NCBI GenBank assembly: GCA_026008535.1
Contig: BRKX01000003.1
Span: forward strand, 21,690,001 to 21,754,000
DNA: 64,000 nt
Source: Perilla frutescens
Taxonomy: Eukaryota; Streptophyta; Magnoliopsida; Lamiales; Lamiaceae
Direction: 5' to 3'
The notes under the pieces are model-generated. The model saw only the letters and a program-made list of their open reading frames with translations, was not told the DNA's origin and made no database searches. Both the position numbers and the translations under genes were made by a program. This document shows, in pieces, positions 1 to 9,662 of the stretch; position 1 is the stretch's first letter; every line of letters starts with the position of its first letter.

Positions 1-390
1 CGACTTTAGGGGTTAATTTTCGTAAAATCATCATTTCGGAAATTTTGATCTTAATTCTGTTTTGGCCATTTATGGTCTCGTTAGAAAGGTTTTAACTCAA
101 GGAGTGTGCCAGTGTTCCCAGAATTTTATTCTGAATTCATTTGAGTTCCCAGTGATGAAAAACGTATTTAAAGGTGAATGAATAGTAACTTTTGCGTGCG
201 TTCGTGTTTTGAGAAATTTACGAAATCCTCCTCGTTGATCCGAGTATAGTTCTGTCAGGCCTTTCTTATGGGAAATGGCTCAAGGATTCCATTGGCATTC
301 ACAGATTTCCATTCTGAGGTCAATCGAATGCTCGGGAGCAAAATCTGTCAGTCTGAGTGAATAGTAAAAAGTAATTCCAAAAAGAGAATC
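1..390 (+). repeat. 5' LTR fragment of copy A
   Basis: Matches the early part of A's 3' LTR (about 18118-18510) and of B's LTRs (about 4340-4740). It ends abruptly after a TTTGCT shared with B near 4738, and continues directly with sequence matching B at 7569 inside the upstream ORF. About 2.8 kb or more of LTR, the primer site and the first part of the upstream ORF are therefore missing from A. Confidence 0.85.
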
Positions 391-1062
391 TTTGCTGTCC
401 TATATGGCAAGGTACCTGGAAAGGTGGGCTTGGATGAACGGCTACGGAAGAGAGCCTGGAAGCGTATCCAACTTGGAAACATGCATCCGTATGTGTCAGC
501 ACGTGCCACCCGCTTGGAGGCCTATGATTTACCGCATCCTACAAAGCACGACCACTCATGATCTTGAGACGTACGTCGAAATCGAGAATCTGACGGAGTT
601 CTCCTCAGCCTTGATGGCTCGTTGGGTATCAGAGTATAGCCACGTGCACGCCTTAGCCAAGTAGCAGGCAGCCGAGCAAAACCCCTCCCTAGTGGTGGAA
701 CTAGAACTGCAAAGGGCGACTCTCAACAGTCCCCGTGGATTTCAAGCACTGCATCCTCACGATGAAGGAACCTCAGGAGTGGGACCCTCAAGTGTCCGAA
801 TCATGAATCATACCGAGTCCCTATTTTCCTGCACTCCTCAAATAAACCAGAGACCCCTGCGTCTGCTTCTCAGGGTCTGGGACAGTGTATGCCCCATCAA
901 TATCCCGAAGGGAGCATCAGCATGAGGAGGTTCAAGTTCAGCATCCCAGAGACAGTTGAAGTTGATGATGAGGAAGAAGAAGAAGAAGAGGACCCGGAGG
1001 AGGGTGAAGAGGAAGTGGGGTCGCCATGCAAGGAGAAGGGGAAGGGCCCAGCTTATGATTAA
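391..1062 (+). pseudogene. Broken upstream ORF (copy A)
   Basis: Collinear with the 257-residue ORF at 7462-8235 in copy B, but the first ~36 codons are lost at the deletion junction. A TAG at 662-664 replaces the Gln codon seen in B, and a one-base deletion near 850 shifts the frame. The acidic Glu/Asp run near the C-terminus (about 958-1015) and the final stop TAA at 1060-1062 are kept. No known domain is recognised. Its value is as a second, independent copy showing that this ORF belongs to the family. Confidence 0.75.
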
Positions 1063-1427
1063 GCGTTAGTAGGAAGTGTAGGAGGTGTTGCTATTAGAAC
1101 ACCTAGTTGTCTGATCTATCTGTTTGTCTGTCTGTTTTTCTGATGTCCGTTTAATCCGCTTTAACCAAGATCCTAATATGTAATATATGCTTTAACTTCT
1201 ACACTCTAATAGTGGCAGTGAATTTTCTAGAAGACTGCCCTATTCTGTTGTAACCCATAAACTCTTTTATGATATTGATGCCAAAGTCCTCATAATGAGG
1301 CAATTTTCCCCATTATGCTTGGTGTCGTTTAATTTCCGTCTTGCTTATCTTGCATAAAGACCTTATTGAAAGGCATTCTTGCTTTGTACGATTTCCATCG
1401 AGCATCGCTAATATTTAGTTCTTTAGA
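1063..1427 (+). other. Spacer between upstream ORF and gag (copy A)
   Basis: Non-coding 365 bp, T-rich, matching 8236-8597 in copy B. It contains a repeated CTGTTTGTCTGTCTG-like stretch near 1118-1138. No independent gene is seen. Confidence 0.7.
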
Positions 1428-2491
1428 ATGCCGCCTCGAAGATGTCAAGCTGAGAACGAAGATGAGAATGAACCCAAGCAAGTCCTTAACCCCGGTCCAA
1501 GAGCTGAAAGTGTGTTTCTTAAACACAACCCTCTATCATTTAATAGTTTAGGAGACCCAATAGATGCCGAGAAATGGGTTCACTCCTTAGAACGAATTTT
1601 CAATTTCATAGCTTGTTCAGAAGAAGAGAAGTTAAGTTGCACTCTTTTCATGCTTACGGACAATGCGGACTACTGGTGGCAGTCCGTTTGAAGGACAATA
1701 ACCCAGAGCAATGGGAGGACTACAGTTGGGAAGATTTCAAGCATGACTTATATCAGAAGTACATCCCGGATTGTTATCGAGAGGCAAAGGAGATGGAGTT
1801 CTGGAACCTAAAGCAAGGAAAAAAGACAGTGTCGGAGTACGACAGGGAATTCAATCAGTTGTCAAGGCATGCTCCACATCTAGTGGACACAAATGGGAAG
1901 AAAACACGCAAGTTCAAGAAGGGACTTAGATCCGAGATTGACATAGCCCTCACTGGGCAAGAAGACATGTCTTACGCTCGGACTTTAGCCAAAGCCTTAA
2001 GCATAGAAGCCATTCTCCTTCGAGAGAAAGTTTAGCCCCCTCAGCCAACTAATGATCTAAAAGAAAAGAGAAAGTGGGAAGGAGGAAGGAGAGATGATAG
2101 AAAAAAGAAACCCCACTGGCAAAGTCGAGAATCAGGAGTGCCTCGTAGTCAGCCTGACAACACCCCTAGCCTTAGACCATGTCAAAAGTGCGGAAGGACG
2201 CACCTTGGAGCCTGCCGAACAAATCAAACCGGGTACTACAACTGTGGTGAAGAGGGACATTTCAAGAGGGAGTGTCCTAAAGGAAACAACAGACGATCCC
2301 AAACACCACAATAACCCCTGTACCCGCAGCCGCTTCAACGATTTCCTAGAAATCAACCAAGACTGCAGCAAGGAGGACCTCAAGGTCAAAGACCGGAAAT
2401 GAATCCAAGGCCGAACCAAGGATGAGATCAAAGGTCTAATCAAGGACAGAGACCACCTCAGCCGGCTCGTACTTATGCTCTCAACCAGTAG
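1428..2491 (+). pseudogene. gag: gag, copy A (chromovirus), broken
   Basis: Capsid/nucleocapsid gene. The start ATG 1428 matches B's gag start, with an Arg-rich N-terminus (MPPRRCQ). The capsid part includes the motif YIPDCYREA and a RHAPHLVDT segment. A CCHC zinc knuckle of form CX2CX4HX4C (YYNCGEEGHFKREC) lies near 2238-2279. Lesions: TGA at 1689-1691 where B has CGA, a one-base frameshift just after it, TAG at 2033-2035, and a premature TAA near 2311. The normal gag end is the TAG at 2489-2491, in frame with pol as in copy B. Confidence 0.85.
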
Positions 2492-4237
2492 CAAGCTGCT
2501 AAGGTTCCCGGTAATCTAGCAGGTATGATTACCCTCCTCGAGATGCCAGCTTTAGCTCTCTTCGATACTGAAGTATCACATTCGTTTATAGCTGAGTCTG
2601 TTTGTAAGAAACTGAAGATAAAACTCGAGAACGCTGAGAATGCTTTAGAGATAAGTATTTCTTCTGGAAAAAGAATGATGTCTAGGAAGATCTACTCTAA
2701 CCTAGAATTAAACATAGTAGGGGAAACCTTTAAGTCAAATCTTTATGTAATAAAGATTCATGACTTCGATATAATCCTTGGAATAGATTGGTTAGCCTCA
2801 GCTTATGCCTCCATAAGTTGCCCTAAGAGGGAAGTAGTGTTTCGACCACCCGGAAAACCCGAGGTGAAGATCTACGGATCAAGGTTGAGAACCAAATTCC
2901 CAGTGATATCCGCCCTAAAGACCGCCAAGATGATGAGGAAGAATAGATGCCAAGCGTTTTTAGTTAACTTGACAAGGAAAGAGGAAGGGGAGCTGTCAAT
3001 TGAAGATGTTCCAGTCGTTAAAGAATACCCCGACGTATTCCCAAAGCAGCTGCCAGGACTGCCTCAAGACAGGCAGGTGGAGTTCGCCATCAAGTTGGAA
3101 CCAGGAGCCGCCCCAGTTTTGAAAGCCCCCTACAGAATGGCGCCTAAGGAGTTACAAGAAGTCAAGGTTCAACTGCAAGAGTTATTAGACCTAGGTTTTA
3201 TCCAACCTAGTGTGTCGCGTTGGGGAGCTCCAATCTTGTTCGTGAAAAAGAAGGATAGCACATTGAGAATGTGCATCGACTATAGAGAGCTTAATAAGCT
3301 GACCATCAAGAATCGATATCCTCTCCCAAGAATAGATGATCTCTTTGATCAGCTTAAGGGAGCAAGTGTCTTCTCTAAGATAGACTTAAGATCTGGGTAT
3401 CATCAGTTGAAGATCCGAAAGGAGGATATTCCTAAGACTTCTTTTAGGACTCGCTATGGTTATTACGAGTTTGTAGTAATGTCATTCGGATTGACCAAAG
3501 CCCCAGCAGTGTTCATGGATTTAATGAACCGGGTTTTTCACCCATATCTAGATAAGTTTGTGCTAGTTTTCATAGATGATATCCTCATCTATTCGAAGGA
3601 TGAAGATGAACACCAAGAGCACCTAAGAGTGGTTCTGGAGACGTTAAGAAGAGAAAGGCTTTACGCTAAGTTTATTAAGTGTGAGTTTTGGCTCAATGAA
3701 GTTATGTTTTTAGGTCATATAGTTTTAGTAGAAGGAATCAAGGTGGATCCAGCCAAGATTGAAGCTGTAAGCAACTGGAAGTCTCCAAGGAACGTGAATG
3801 AGATAAGAAGTTTCCTAAGACTCGCTGGATATTATCGTAGATTCATCGAAGGATTCTCGACTATATCTAAGCCCATGACGCGACTGTTAAAGAAGGACTC
3901 CAAGTTCAAGTGGATGCCCGAGTGTGAGGAAAGTTTCCAAACCTTGAAAAAGATGCTAAGCACAGCTTCAGGATTGGCCATTCTGGAAGGGAATAAAGAT
4001 TTTGTGGTTTAAGCAGATGCATCGAAGAAAGGATTAGGTTGCGTCTGATCCAGAGAGGAAAGGTGATTGCTTATACTTCGAGGCAGCTTAAGAATAACAA
4101 ACAGAACTATCCCACGTATGACTTAGAATTAACAGCAGTTGTTCATGCGCTGAAGATCTGGAGGCACTATCTCTACGGAGCTAAGTGTGAGATCTTCTCA
4201 GATCACAAGAGGTTGAAGTATTTCTTTGAGCAAAAGG
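2492..4237 (+). pseudogene. pol: pol, copy A: protease, RT, RNase H part
   Basis: Continues in the gag frame after the TAG. The aspartic protease active triad, DTG in copy B, is DTE here (about 2564-2572), which should abolish activity. RT follows with MCIDYRELNKLT, a YHQLKI segment and catalytic FIDD at 3569-3580. The frame stops at TAA 4010-4012 (Tyr in B) at the start of RNase H, a one-base deletion follows near 4053, and RNase H is cut at 4237 by the insertion of B. The rest of pol resumes at 16340. Confidence 0.88.
4233..4237. repeat. Target-site duplication AAAGG, left copy
   Basis: Five bases AAAGG directly before the first base of B's 5' LTR. The same five follow B's last LTR base at 16340-16344. 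Five-base duplications are standard for Ty3/gypsy integration, and A's pol reads straight across once B and one copy are discounted. Confidence 0.93.
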
Positions 4238-6920
4238 TGTAATACCCCAGATTTTCGAATAAGGTTTAGAGAATTGTTAATAGAAACTAATTAATTAAAG
4301 AAGGAATTTAATTAAGGATAGTTAAGGTTAGATGTCAGTCACGACTTTTGGAGTCAGTTTTCGTGAAGATCATCTTTTCGAGAAATGTGATTTTAACTAT
4401 TTTATGACCATCCGTGTTCTTGTTAGAAAGGTTTTAACTCAAGGAGTATACCGGTGTTTTCGGATTTTAATTCTGAAGTCATTTGAGTTCCCGGTGATGA
4501 AAAACGCATTTAAAAGAAGAATGAATAGTAACTTTTGCGTGCGTTCGTGTTTTGAGAAATTTATGAAATCCTCCTCGTTTATTCAAGTTCAGTTCTGTCA
4601 GGCCCCTCTTATGGGAAACGACTCAAGGATTCCATTGGCGTTCACGGATTGTCATTCTGAAGTCAATCGAACGCTCGGGAGCTGAATCTGTCAGTCTGAG
4701 TGAATAGTAAAAAGTAATTCCAAAAAGAGAATCTTTGCTCGTCTCTTTTCAGACGACCCCGTCTTTTTCACAAATCAAGTTGGTACACTATTATTCGAGC
4801 CAACGAGTCTCCCGGTATTTTTAGATTTCATGTCTAAAGTCATTTGGACCTCGACATCGAATAAAGCAGCTTTTAACCGAACCCGGAGCAACTTTTGCAG
4901 TATTCCCGCACAGCAATGGCTTCCAAGGGAAGCCAAAGCTTTTCCTATATACAGCGGACCACCCCTTTAGCTTTTCTTGCTCATTTTACTCTTTCCCTTC
5001 ACTTCTAAATCGAGAGGTGAAAAGCTTTGAAAGCCGAGAAGGTTCTGTCGAAATAAAAAGCGTTCTTCGTGAGTGTTCTTCAAGACGACGAACGGAGTCG
5101 CGTGGAAGGGATGCGGTGAGGGAATGTGCTTGGGGCACCGTTGAAATCGTAGCAGGCGGCTCTGCCGCCATTGTGACTCGACGAGATGCCGAGCTAACCA
5201 CATTCCTTCGACGCACCTGACCCCGTCCATTTGCGTTCGTCGGTCTCAATTCCATTTCTTTTTCGTCTTTAAATTTCCGCATTTACTTTCCGTTCTTTAC
5301 GTTCTTCGCGTTCTTCATTATTTCTCGTCTAAAGTTACATTTCGATTTTTGTTGAAATTCCAAGATCATAACTTGTGCATTATATTTCTCATTCTAATTC
5401 CGTTATTGTTATTCTAAGAAGATTAACCTCGTTATTCCATTGAAAATCCGTTCAAGCCATATTTAACTATTTCAGAGAATTATCGTGTTTATGCCGTTAT
5501 AATGCCAAAATTATTTTTAAGTTAAAGCATGTTGTTGCATGATAAATTCAAGAACGTTGTTTTTGAGAAATTTCGGGTATAGCGTTCTTCGTGTTCTTCG
5601 TGCTCGTCAAAAGAATCAACGAACACGAAGAACAGTCGAAGAACCCAATTGAAGATCGCCCAGGAGAGAGAGAAAATGGGTCCCGCGACCGCGGGGGGTG
5701 CGCGGCCACGCGTCGCCTCCCTCAGCCCAGGACCCTGGGGGAGCGGAGGTTGCGCGGGTGCGGGGCTGCGCGGGGTGCCGCCGGCGCGCGACGTCCCCCC
5801 CCGGTGTTGTACGACGCTTGTACTTCCAATTTTTTCGAGTTCTTCTTCGAGTCATGTTTCTCCGAGCAATTCTCAAGTTTAAATTAAAAAGATTTTCAAG
5901 CTTCTCCGATTTATTTCGAGAAAATCATTCAAGTTCTTTTCCGTCTAAAAATTTAGAAATCAAGTCGAGAAATTCCATAAAAAAAAAAAATCCTTTTCGG
6001 ACCCTTATTAAGTCAAAGTCGTACTATCCATGTTAAGTCCTAGATAAGGGAATATTAGTGGGGTTTTATTTAATACCATGTTATTAGACATTGTTCTTAG
6101 CTTGGTATTGCTAGCAAGAATAGGAAGAGAAGGAACTTAGCTTTCACTTAAGCAGGATTTGAGCTCAGAATTATTAAGGTAGTCACTGCTAGGCTTTTCC
6201 CTCGCAAACTCGTTCGGATATTTGAGGTAACCCCTCTTCTATCCTAGGGCATGCCTAAGAGTACAGTTGACGACATGTTTGAGCCAAGTGGGGCCCAAAA
6301 GAAAAGAAAAGGTTTTACGGATACGGAGAGGGCTTTTGCGTTTTGCTCTCCGTATACCGTCTATTAATCATTGGATATCTTGAAGTTATAAAAGCATTTT
6401 CGCTAAAACCCACTGAGTACATTAGTGCTCATGCCCCCTCTTTTCAAATATTTTCAGGTTGAGATGCTGAGGATGCTGGTGGCTGTGAATGTGGGTTGGC
6501 TGCCAAGACTATTTTGCTATTATCTAATGTTTCCATGAAATCCCACTCTGTGATCCGCCACTCTGATACACTCCTTTCAATTATGTTTAAATCCTATTAT
6601 GTTTAGCAAGACTCTATGATTAATCTCCCAGAAATGATTAAAATACCTATAAGATGCATATTATGTTTATCTCTATTTTTGAGTATGACTTTCGTCCACC
6701 TACAAAGAAGCCTAACAAGTTGGTGTCTGATTAGTTAGCCGTTTCATTTCGCTTAAGCATGTTTTCTCTTATCTCAAGTAAACCCGAGCATCTCCATATA
6801 ACTTCTAAGTCATGTCTTGATCCTTAAATTTCTTGGTAAATCTTCCAACTTCATTCATTAATCCCTTAATAACACCCCGTCCCCACTCGTAAATCCCTAT
6901 CTCGGGACCGGGCTGTTACA
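4238..6920 (+). repeat. 5' LTR of copy B
   Basis: 2683 bp, TG...CA. Very similar to the 3' LTR (3220 bp), the main difference being a deletion of about 554 bp here between two ATTAGA words (see 14946 and 15500 in the 3' LTR). It contains a TATA-like site near 4946 and a CpG-rich tract at about 5685-5815 set in AT-rich flanks. Short ORFs inside it are not credible genes. Confidence 0.93.
4946..4953 (+). promoter_or_regulatory. TATA-like box in copy B 5' LTR
   Basis: TATATACA preceded by a conserved AAGCCAAAGCTTTTCC-like stretch. The same position holds a TATATATA-like run near 13829 in B's 3' LTR and TATAAATA at 18719 in A's 3' LTR, each followed by pyrimidine-rich sequence. Positional conservation in three LTRs supports it as the core promoter; the start site is inferred only. 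Confidence 0.6.
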
Positions 6921-6922
6921 GT

Positions 6923-6934
6923 TGGTATCAGAGC
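6923..6934 (+). other. Primer binding site (initiator Met tRNA type)
   Basis: TGGTATCAGAGC, two bases after the LTR end at 6920. This 12-base sequence is the usual plant retrotransposon primer site complementary to the 3' end of initiator methionine tRNA, where minus-strand DNA synthesis starts. Confidence 0.93.
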
Positions 6935-7461
6935 AGGTTTGCAACTCTACAGACCTGTCTCTTTGTGGAAATAAGTTAATAAGTCTATGTGAGTATAAGT
7001 TGTTCTCTGATAAGTTAAAGCAGCAACCCACAGCTCGCCATCACTCTCGCATTCTCAACCAAAAATCAAGGTATGATAGTATAGAAATTTTGGATGTTGG
7101 ATTCATGATTTTGGAATACAGGAAGGGAAAAGATTTGAGCAAGCATACCTGTTTTATGGACAAGAGAAAAACCGTGAGAATGAAATTCCAAGTAAAAGGT
7201 GTTCGGGTAAGATGATTTCCTAGATGGAAAGTTTGTGAAAAGATTTCTCGATCCCAAAATGGCTTAAAATCATTTCTCGAATTTTTGACTCAAAAGAAAA
7301 GGTAAACAACGCATGTTTAAAGAACTTTGGGCACCAAAAGTTTTATAAAAGTTGTCAACTGCTTCATAAAAGGAAATTAAGCATGCAAGATTAATCCAGA
7401 CATTAGGAGGACCTTAGGTCTCCCTTTAATAATCTAGACTGATTAAGTTATTCTCTTCTAG
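6935..7461 (+). other. 5' leader of copy B
   Basis: About 530 bp between primer site and the upstream ORF. One 97-codon ORF (6922-7215) overlaps the primer site and has no recognisable features, so I do not call it a gene. Packaging signals would be expected here but cannot be identified by eye. Confidence 0.6.
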
Positions 7462-8235
7462 ATGGTTAAGCGTCATTCGACAGCTAGGAAGAGCGTGCCT
7501 CTTTTTTGCCCTATGCAAGAGAGAGTTGATAGATTCAGAAGAGAAACTTGGAATGACAACGAACAGTTGTTGTCCTACATGGCGAGATACCTCGAAAGGT
7601 GGGCTTGGGCAAATGGCTACGGAGGGGAGCCCGGAAGTGTATCCGACTTGGAAACGAGCATCCGCATGTGTGAGCATGCACCACCTGCTTGGAGGCCTAC
7701 AATGTACCGTATCCTGCAAAGCACGATCACCCGTGATCCCGAGACGTACGCTGAAATCGGAAATCTGACGGAATTCTCGTCAGCCTTAATGGCTCGTTGG
7801 GTATCGGAGTATGGCCACGTGTACGCCTTAGCCAAGCAGCAAGCGGATGAGCAAAGCCCCTCTCTCATGGTAGAGCTAGAACTGCAAAGGGCGACCCTCA
7901 ACAGTCCCCCTGAATTTCAAGCGCCACGTCCTCACGACGAAGGAACCACAGGAGCAGGACCCTCAGATGTCCGAATCGTGAACCACATCGAGTCCCTATT
8001 CTCCTGCACTCCTCAAGTGAACCAGTGGACCCCTGTGTCCGCTTCTCAGGGTCTGGGACAGTGTATGCCCCATCAGTATCCCGAAGGGAGTGTACGCATG
8101 AGGATATTCAAGTTCACTGTCCCGGAAACAGTTGATATTGGAGACGAAGAAGAAGAAGACGAGGACCCGGAAGAAGGCGAAGAGGAAGTAGGATCGCCAT
8201 GCAAGGAAAAGGGTAAGGGCCCGGCTCATGATTAA
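7462..8235 (+). CDS. Unrecognised ORF upstream of gag (257 aa)
   Basis: Uninterrupted 257-codon ORF between the primer site and gag, same strand as gag. I do not recognise the product. Visible: a basic N-terminus (MVKRHSTARK), a Trp/Tyr/Arg-rich block (ARYLERWAW, about residues 43-51), a likely helical middle (about 95-160), then a Pro/Ser/Gly-rich stretch, and an almost purely acidic segment (about 217-240) before a Lys-rich end. There is no zinc finger, signal peptide or membrane segment. Copy A holds the collinear broken version. Tat/Ogre elements are known for an extra ORF before gag; I know of no such standard ORF in Tekay chromoviruses. It may be a gag accessory or a captured host fragment; function unknown. 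Confidence 0.7.
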   Translation: MVKRHSTARKSVPLFCPMQERVDRFRRETWNDNEQLLSYMARYLERWAWANGYGGEPGSVSDLETSIRMCEHAPPAWRPTMYRILQSTITRDPETYAEIGNLTEFSSALMARWVSEYGHVYALAKQQADEQSPSLMVELELQRATLNSPPEFQAPRPHDEGTTGAGPSDVRIVNHIESLFSCTPQVNQWTPVSASQGLGQCMPHQYPEGSVRMRIFKFTVPETVDIGDEEEEDEDPEEGEEEVGSPCKEKGKGPAHD

Positions 8236-8597
8236 GTATGGGAAGAAGGTGTAGGAGGTGTTGCTGTTAGAACACCTAGATATCTAATCCATCTGTTTGT
8301 CTGTAATCTAATATCCGTTCTGACCAAGACTCTAATATGTAATAAATGCTTTAAAATTTCTAAACCCAATAGTGGCAGTGAATTTTCCAAAAGACTGCCC
8401 TATTCCGGTTGTAACCCATAATTTATTATATCGATGCCAAAGTCCTCTAAAATGAGGTAATTTTCCCATCATGCTTAAATGACGTCTAAATTTTCGTCTT
8501 GTTTGATCTATCTTGTGCAAATTAAAAGACCTTATCAAAAGGCATTCTTGCTCTGTGTAAATTTAATCCAACCTCGCTAATATCTAGTTCTTTAGAA
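8236..8597 (+). other. Spacer between upstream ORF and gag (copy B)
   Basis: 362 bp non-coding, collinear with 1063-1427 in copy A. It separates the upstream ORF stop (TAA 8233-8235) from the gag ATG at 8598. No gene or clear RNA structure seen. Confidence 0.7.
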
Positions 8598-9659
8598 ATG
8601 TCGCCTCGAAGACGTCAAGCCGAGAATGAGGACGAGAACGAACCTGAGCAAGCCCCAAATCCCGTTCCAAGAGCCGAAAGTGTGTTTCTCAAACACAACC
8701 CTCCATCGTTTAATGGTTTAGGAGATCCAATGGATGCCGAAAAATGGGTTCGCTCCTTAGAACGAATCTTCGATTTCATAGCTTGCTCTGAAGGAGAGAA
8801 ACTAAGTTGCGCTCTTTTTATGTTAATGGAGGATGCGGACTACTGGTGGGAGTCCGTTCGAAGGACCATAACCCCAGTTCAATGGGAAGACTATAGTTGG
8901 GAGGATTTCAAGCACGATTTATATCAGAAGTATATCCCGGATTGTTACCGAGAGGCATAAGAAATGGAGTTCTGGAATCTGAAGCAAGGAAACAAGATAG
9001 TGTCAGAATACGATAGAGAATTCAACCAATTGTCAAGGCACGCTCCACATCTAGTGGACACAGATGGGAAGAAAGCACGCAAGTTCAAGAAAGGAATCAG
9101 ATCCGAGATTGGCATAGCCCTCGCTGGGCAAGAAGACATGTCTTATGCCCGAACCTTAGCCAAAGCATTGAGCATAGAGGCCGTCCTTTCTCAGAAGATT
9201 CAACCCTCTCAGTCATCTAATGATCCAAAGGGGAAAAGGAAGTGGGAAGGAGGAAGAAGGGATGACAGAAGGAAGAAACCCCACTGGCAGAGCCGAGAGT
9301 CAGGGGTGCCTCAAATTCAGCCTGGCAATGCCCCTAACTTTAGGCCGTGTCAAAAGTGCGGAAGAATGCATCCTGGAGTCTGCCGAGCAAATCTAACTGG
9401 GTGCTACAACTGTGGTGAAGAGGGACACTTCAAGAGAGAGTGTCCCAGGGGAAATAATAGACGATCCCAAACACCCCAACAACCCATGTACCCGCAACCG
9501 CTTCAGCAACTCACTGGAAACCAGCCCAGACTGCAGCAAGGAGGACCTCAGGGTCAAAGGCCGGGAATGAACCCGAGACCAAGCCAAGGAAGAGATCAAA
9601 GGACCAAACAAGGACAAAGGCCGCCTCAGCCAGCTCGTACTTATGCTCTCAATCAGTAG
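8598..9659 (+). pseudogene. gag: gag, copy B, one premature stop
   Basis: Structural gag protein: Arg-rich N-terminus (MSPRRRQ), capsid region with DADYWWESVRR and YIPDCYREA, then a basic Gln/Pro-rich part with a CCHC knuckle (CYNCGEEGHFKREC, about 9402-9443). A second Cys group (CQKCGRMHPGVC) sits just upstream. One nonsense codon, TAA 8958-8960, replaces the Lys codon seen in copy A; otherwise the ~353-codon frame is open. It ends at TAG 9657-9659 and pol follows in the same frame. Confidence 0.9.
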
Positions 9660-9662
9660 CAA
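9654..9662 (+). promoter_or_regulatory. In-frame gag-pol stop, possible readthrough site
   Basis: CAG TAG CAA between gag and pol with no frame change. The same nine bases occur in copy A (2486-2494). UAG followed by CAA is a known leaky context in plant virus readthrough. Readthrough here is inferred; a re-start at the ATG at 9693 is an alternative. Confidence 0.5.

Larger units (their letters stand above)
1..4237 (+). mobile_element. Gypsy chromovirus copy A, left part
   Basis: Left part of a Ty3/gypsy element of Tekay/Del type. In order it holds an LTR fragment, a broken ORF upstream of gag, gag, and pol as far as RNase H. Every block matches copy B (4238-16339) closely and collinearly. 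The element stops inside RNase H at the start of B and resumes at 16340, so B lies inside A. Its true left end is outside the window: base 1 corresponds to roughly 107 bp into the LTR that starts at 18012. It has many stops and frameshifts and cannot be autonomous. Confidence 0.9.

Noticed and set aside
5591..6036. Overlapping ORFs on both strands in the CpG-rich part of the B LTR (also 14430-14743)
   Set aside because: They arise because GC-rich sequence lacks stops; they lie inside an LTR, have Arg/Gly/Pro-rich random composition and change between the two LTRs.
6922..7215. 97-codon ORF starting in the primer site
   Set aside because: Begins inside the tRNA primer site and shows no domain; leader ORF by chance.
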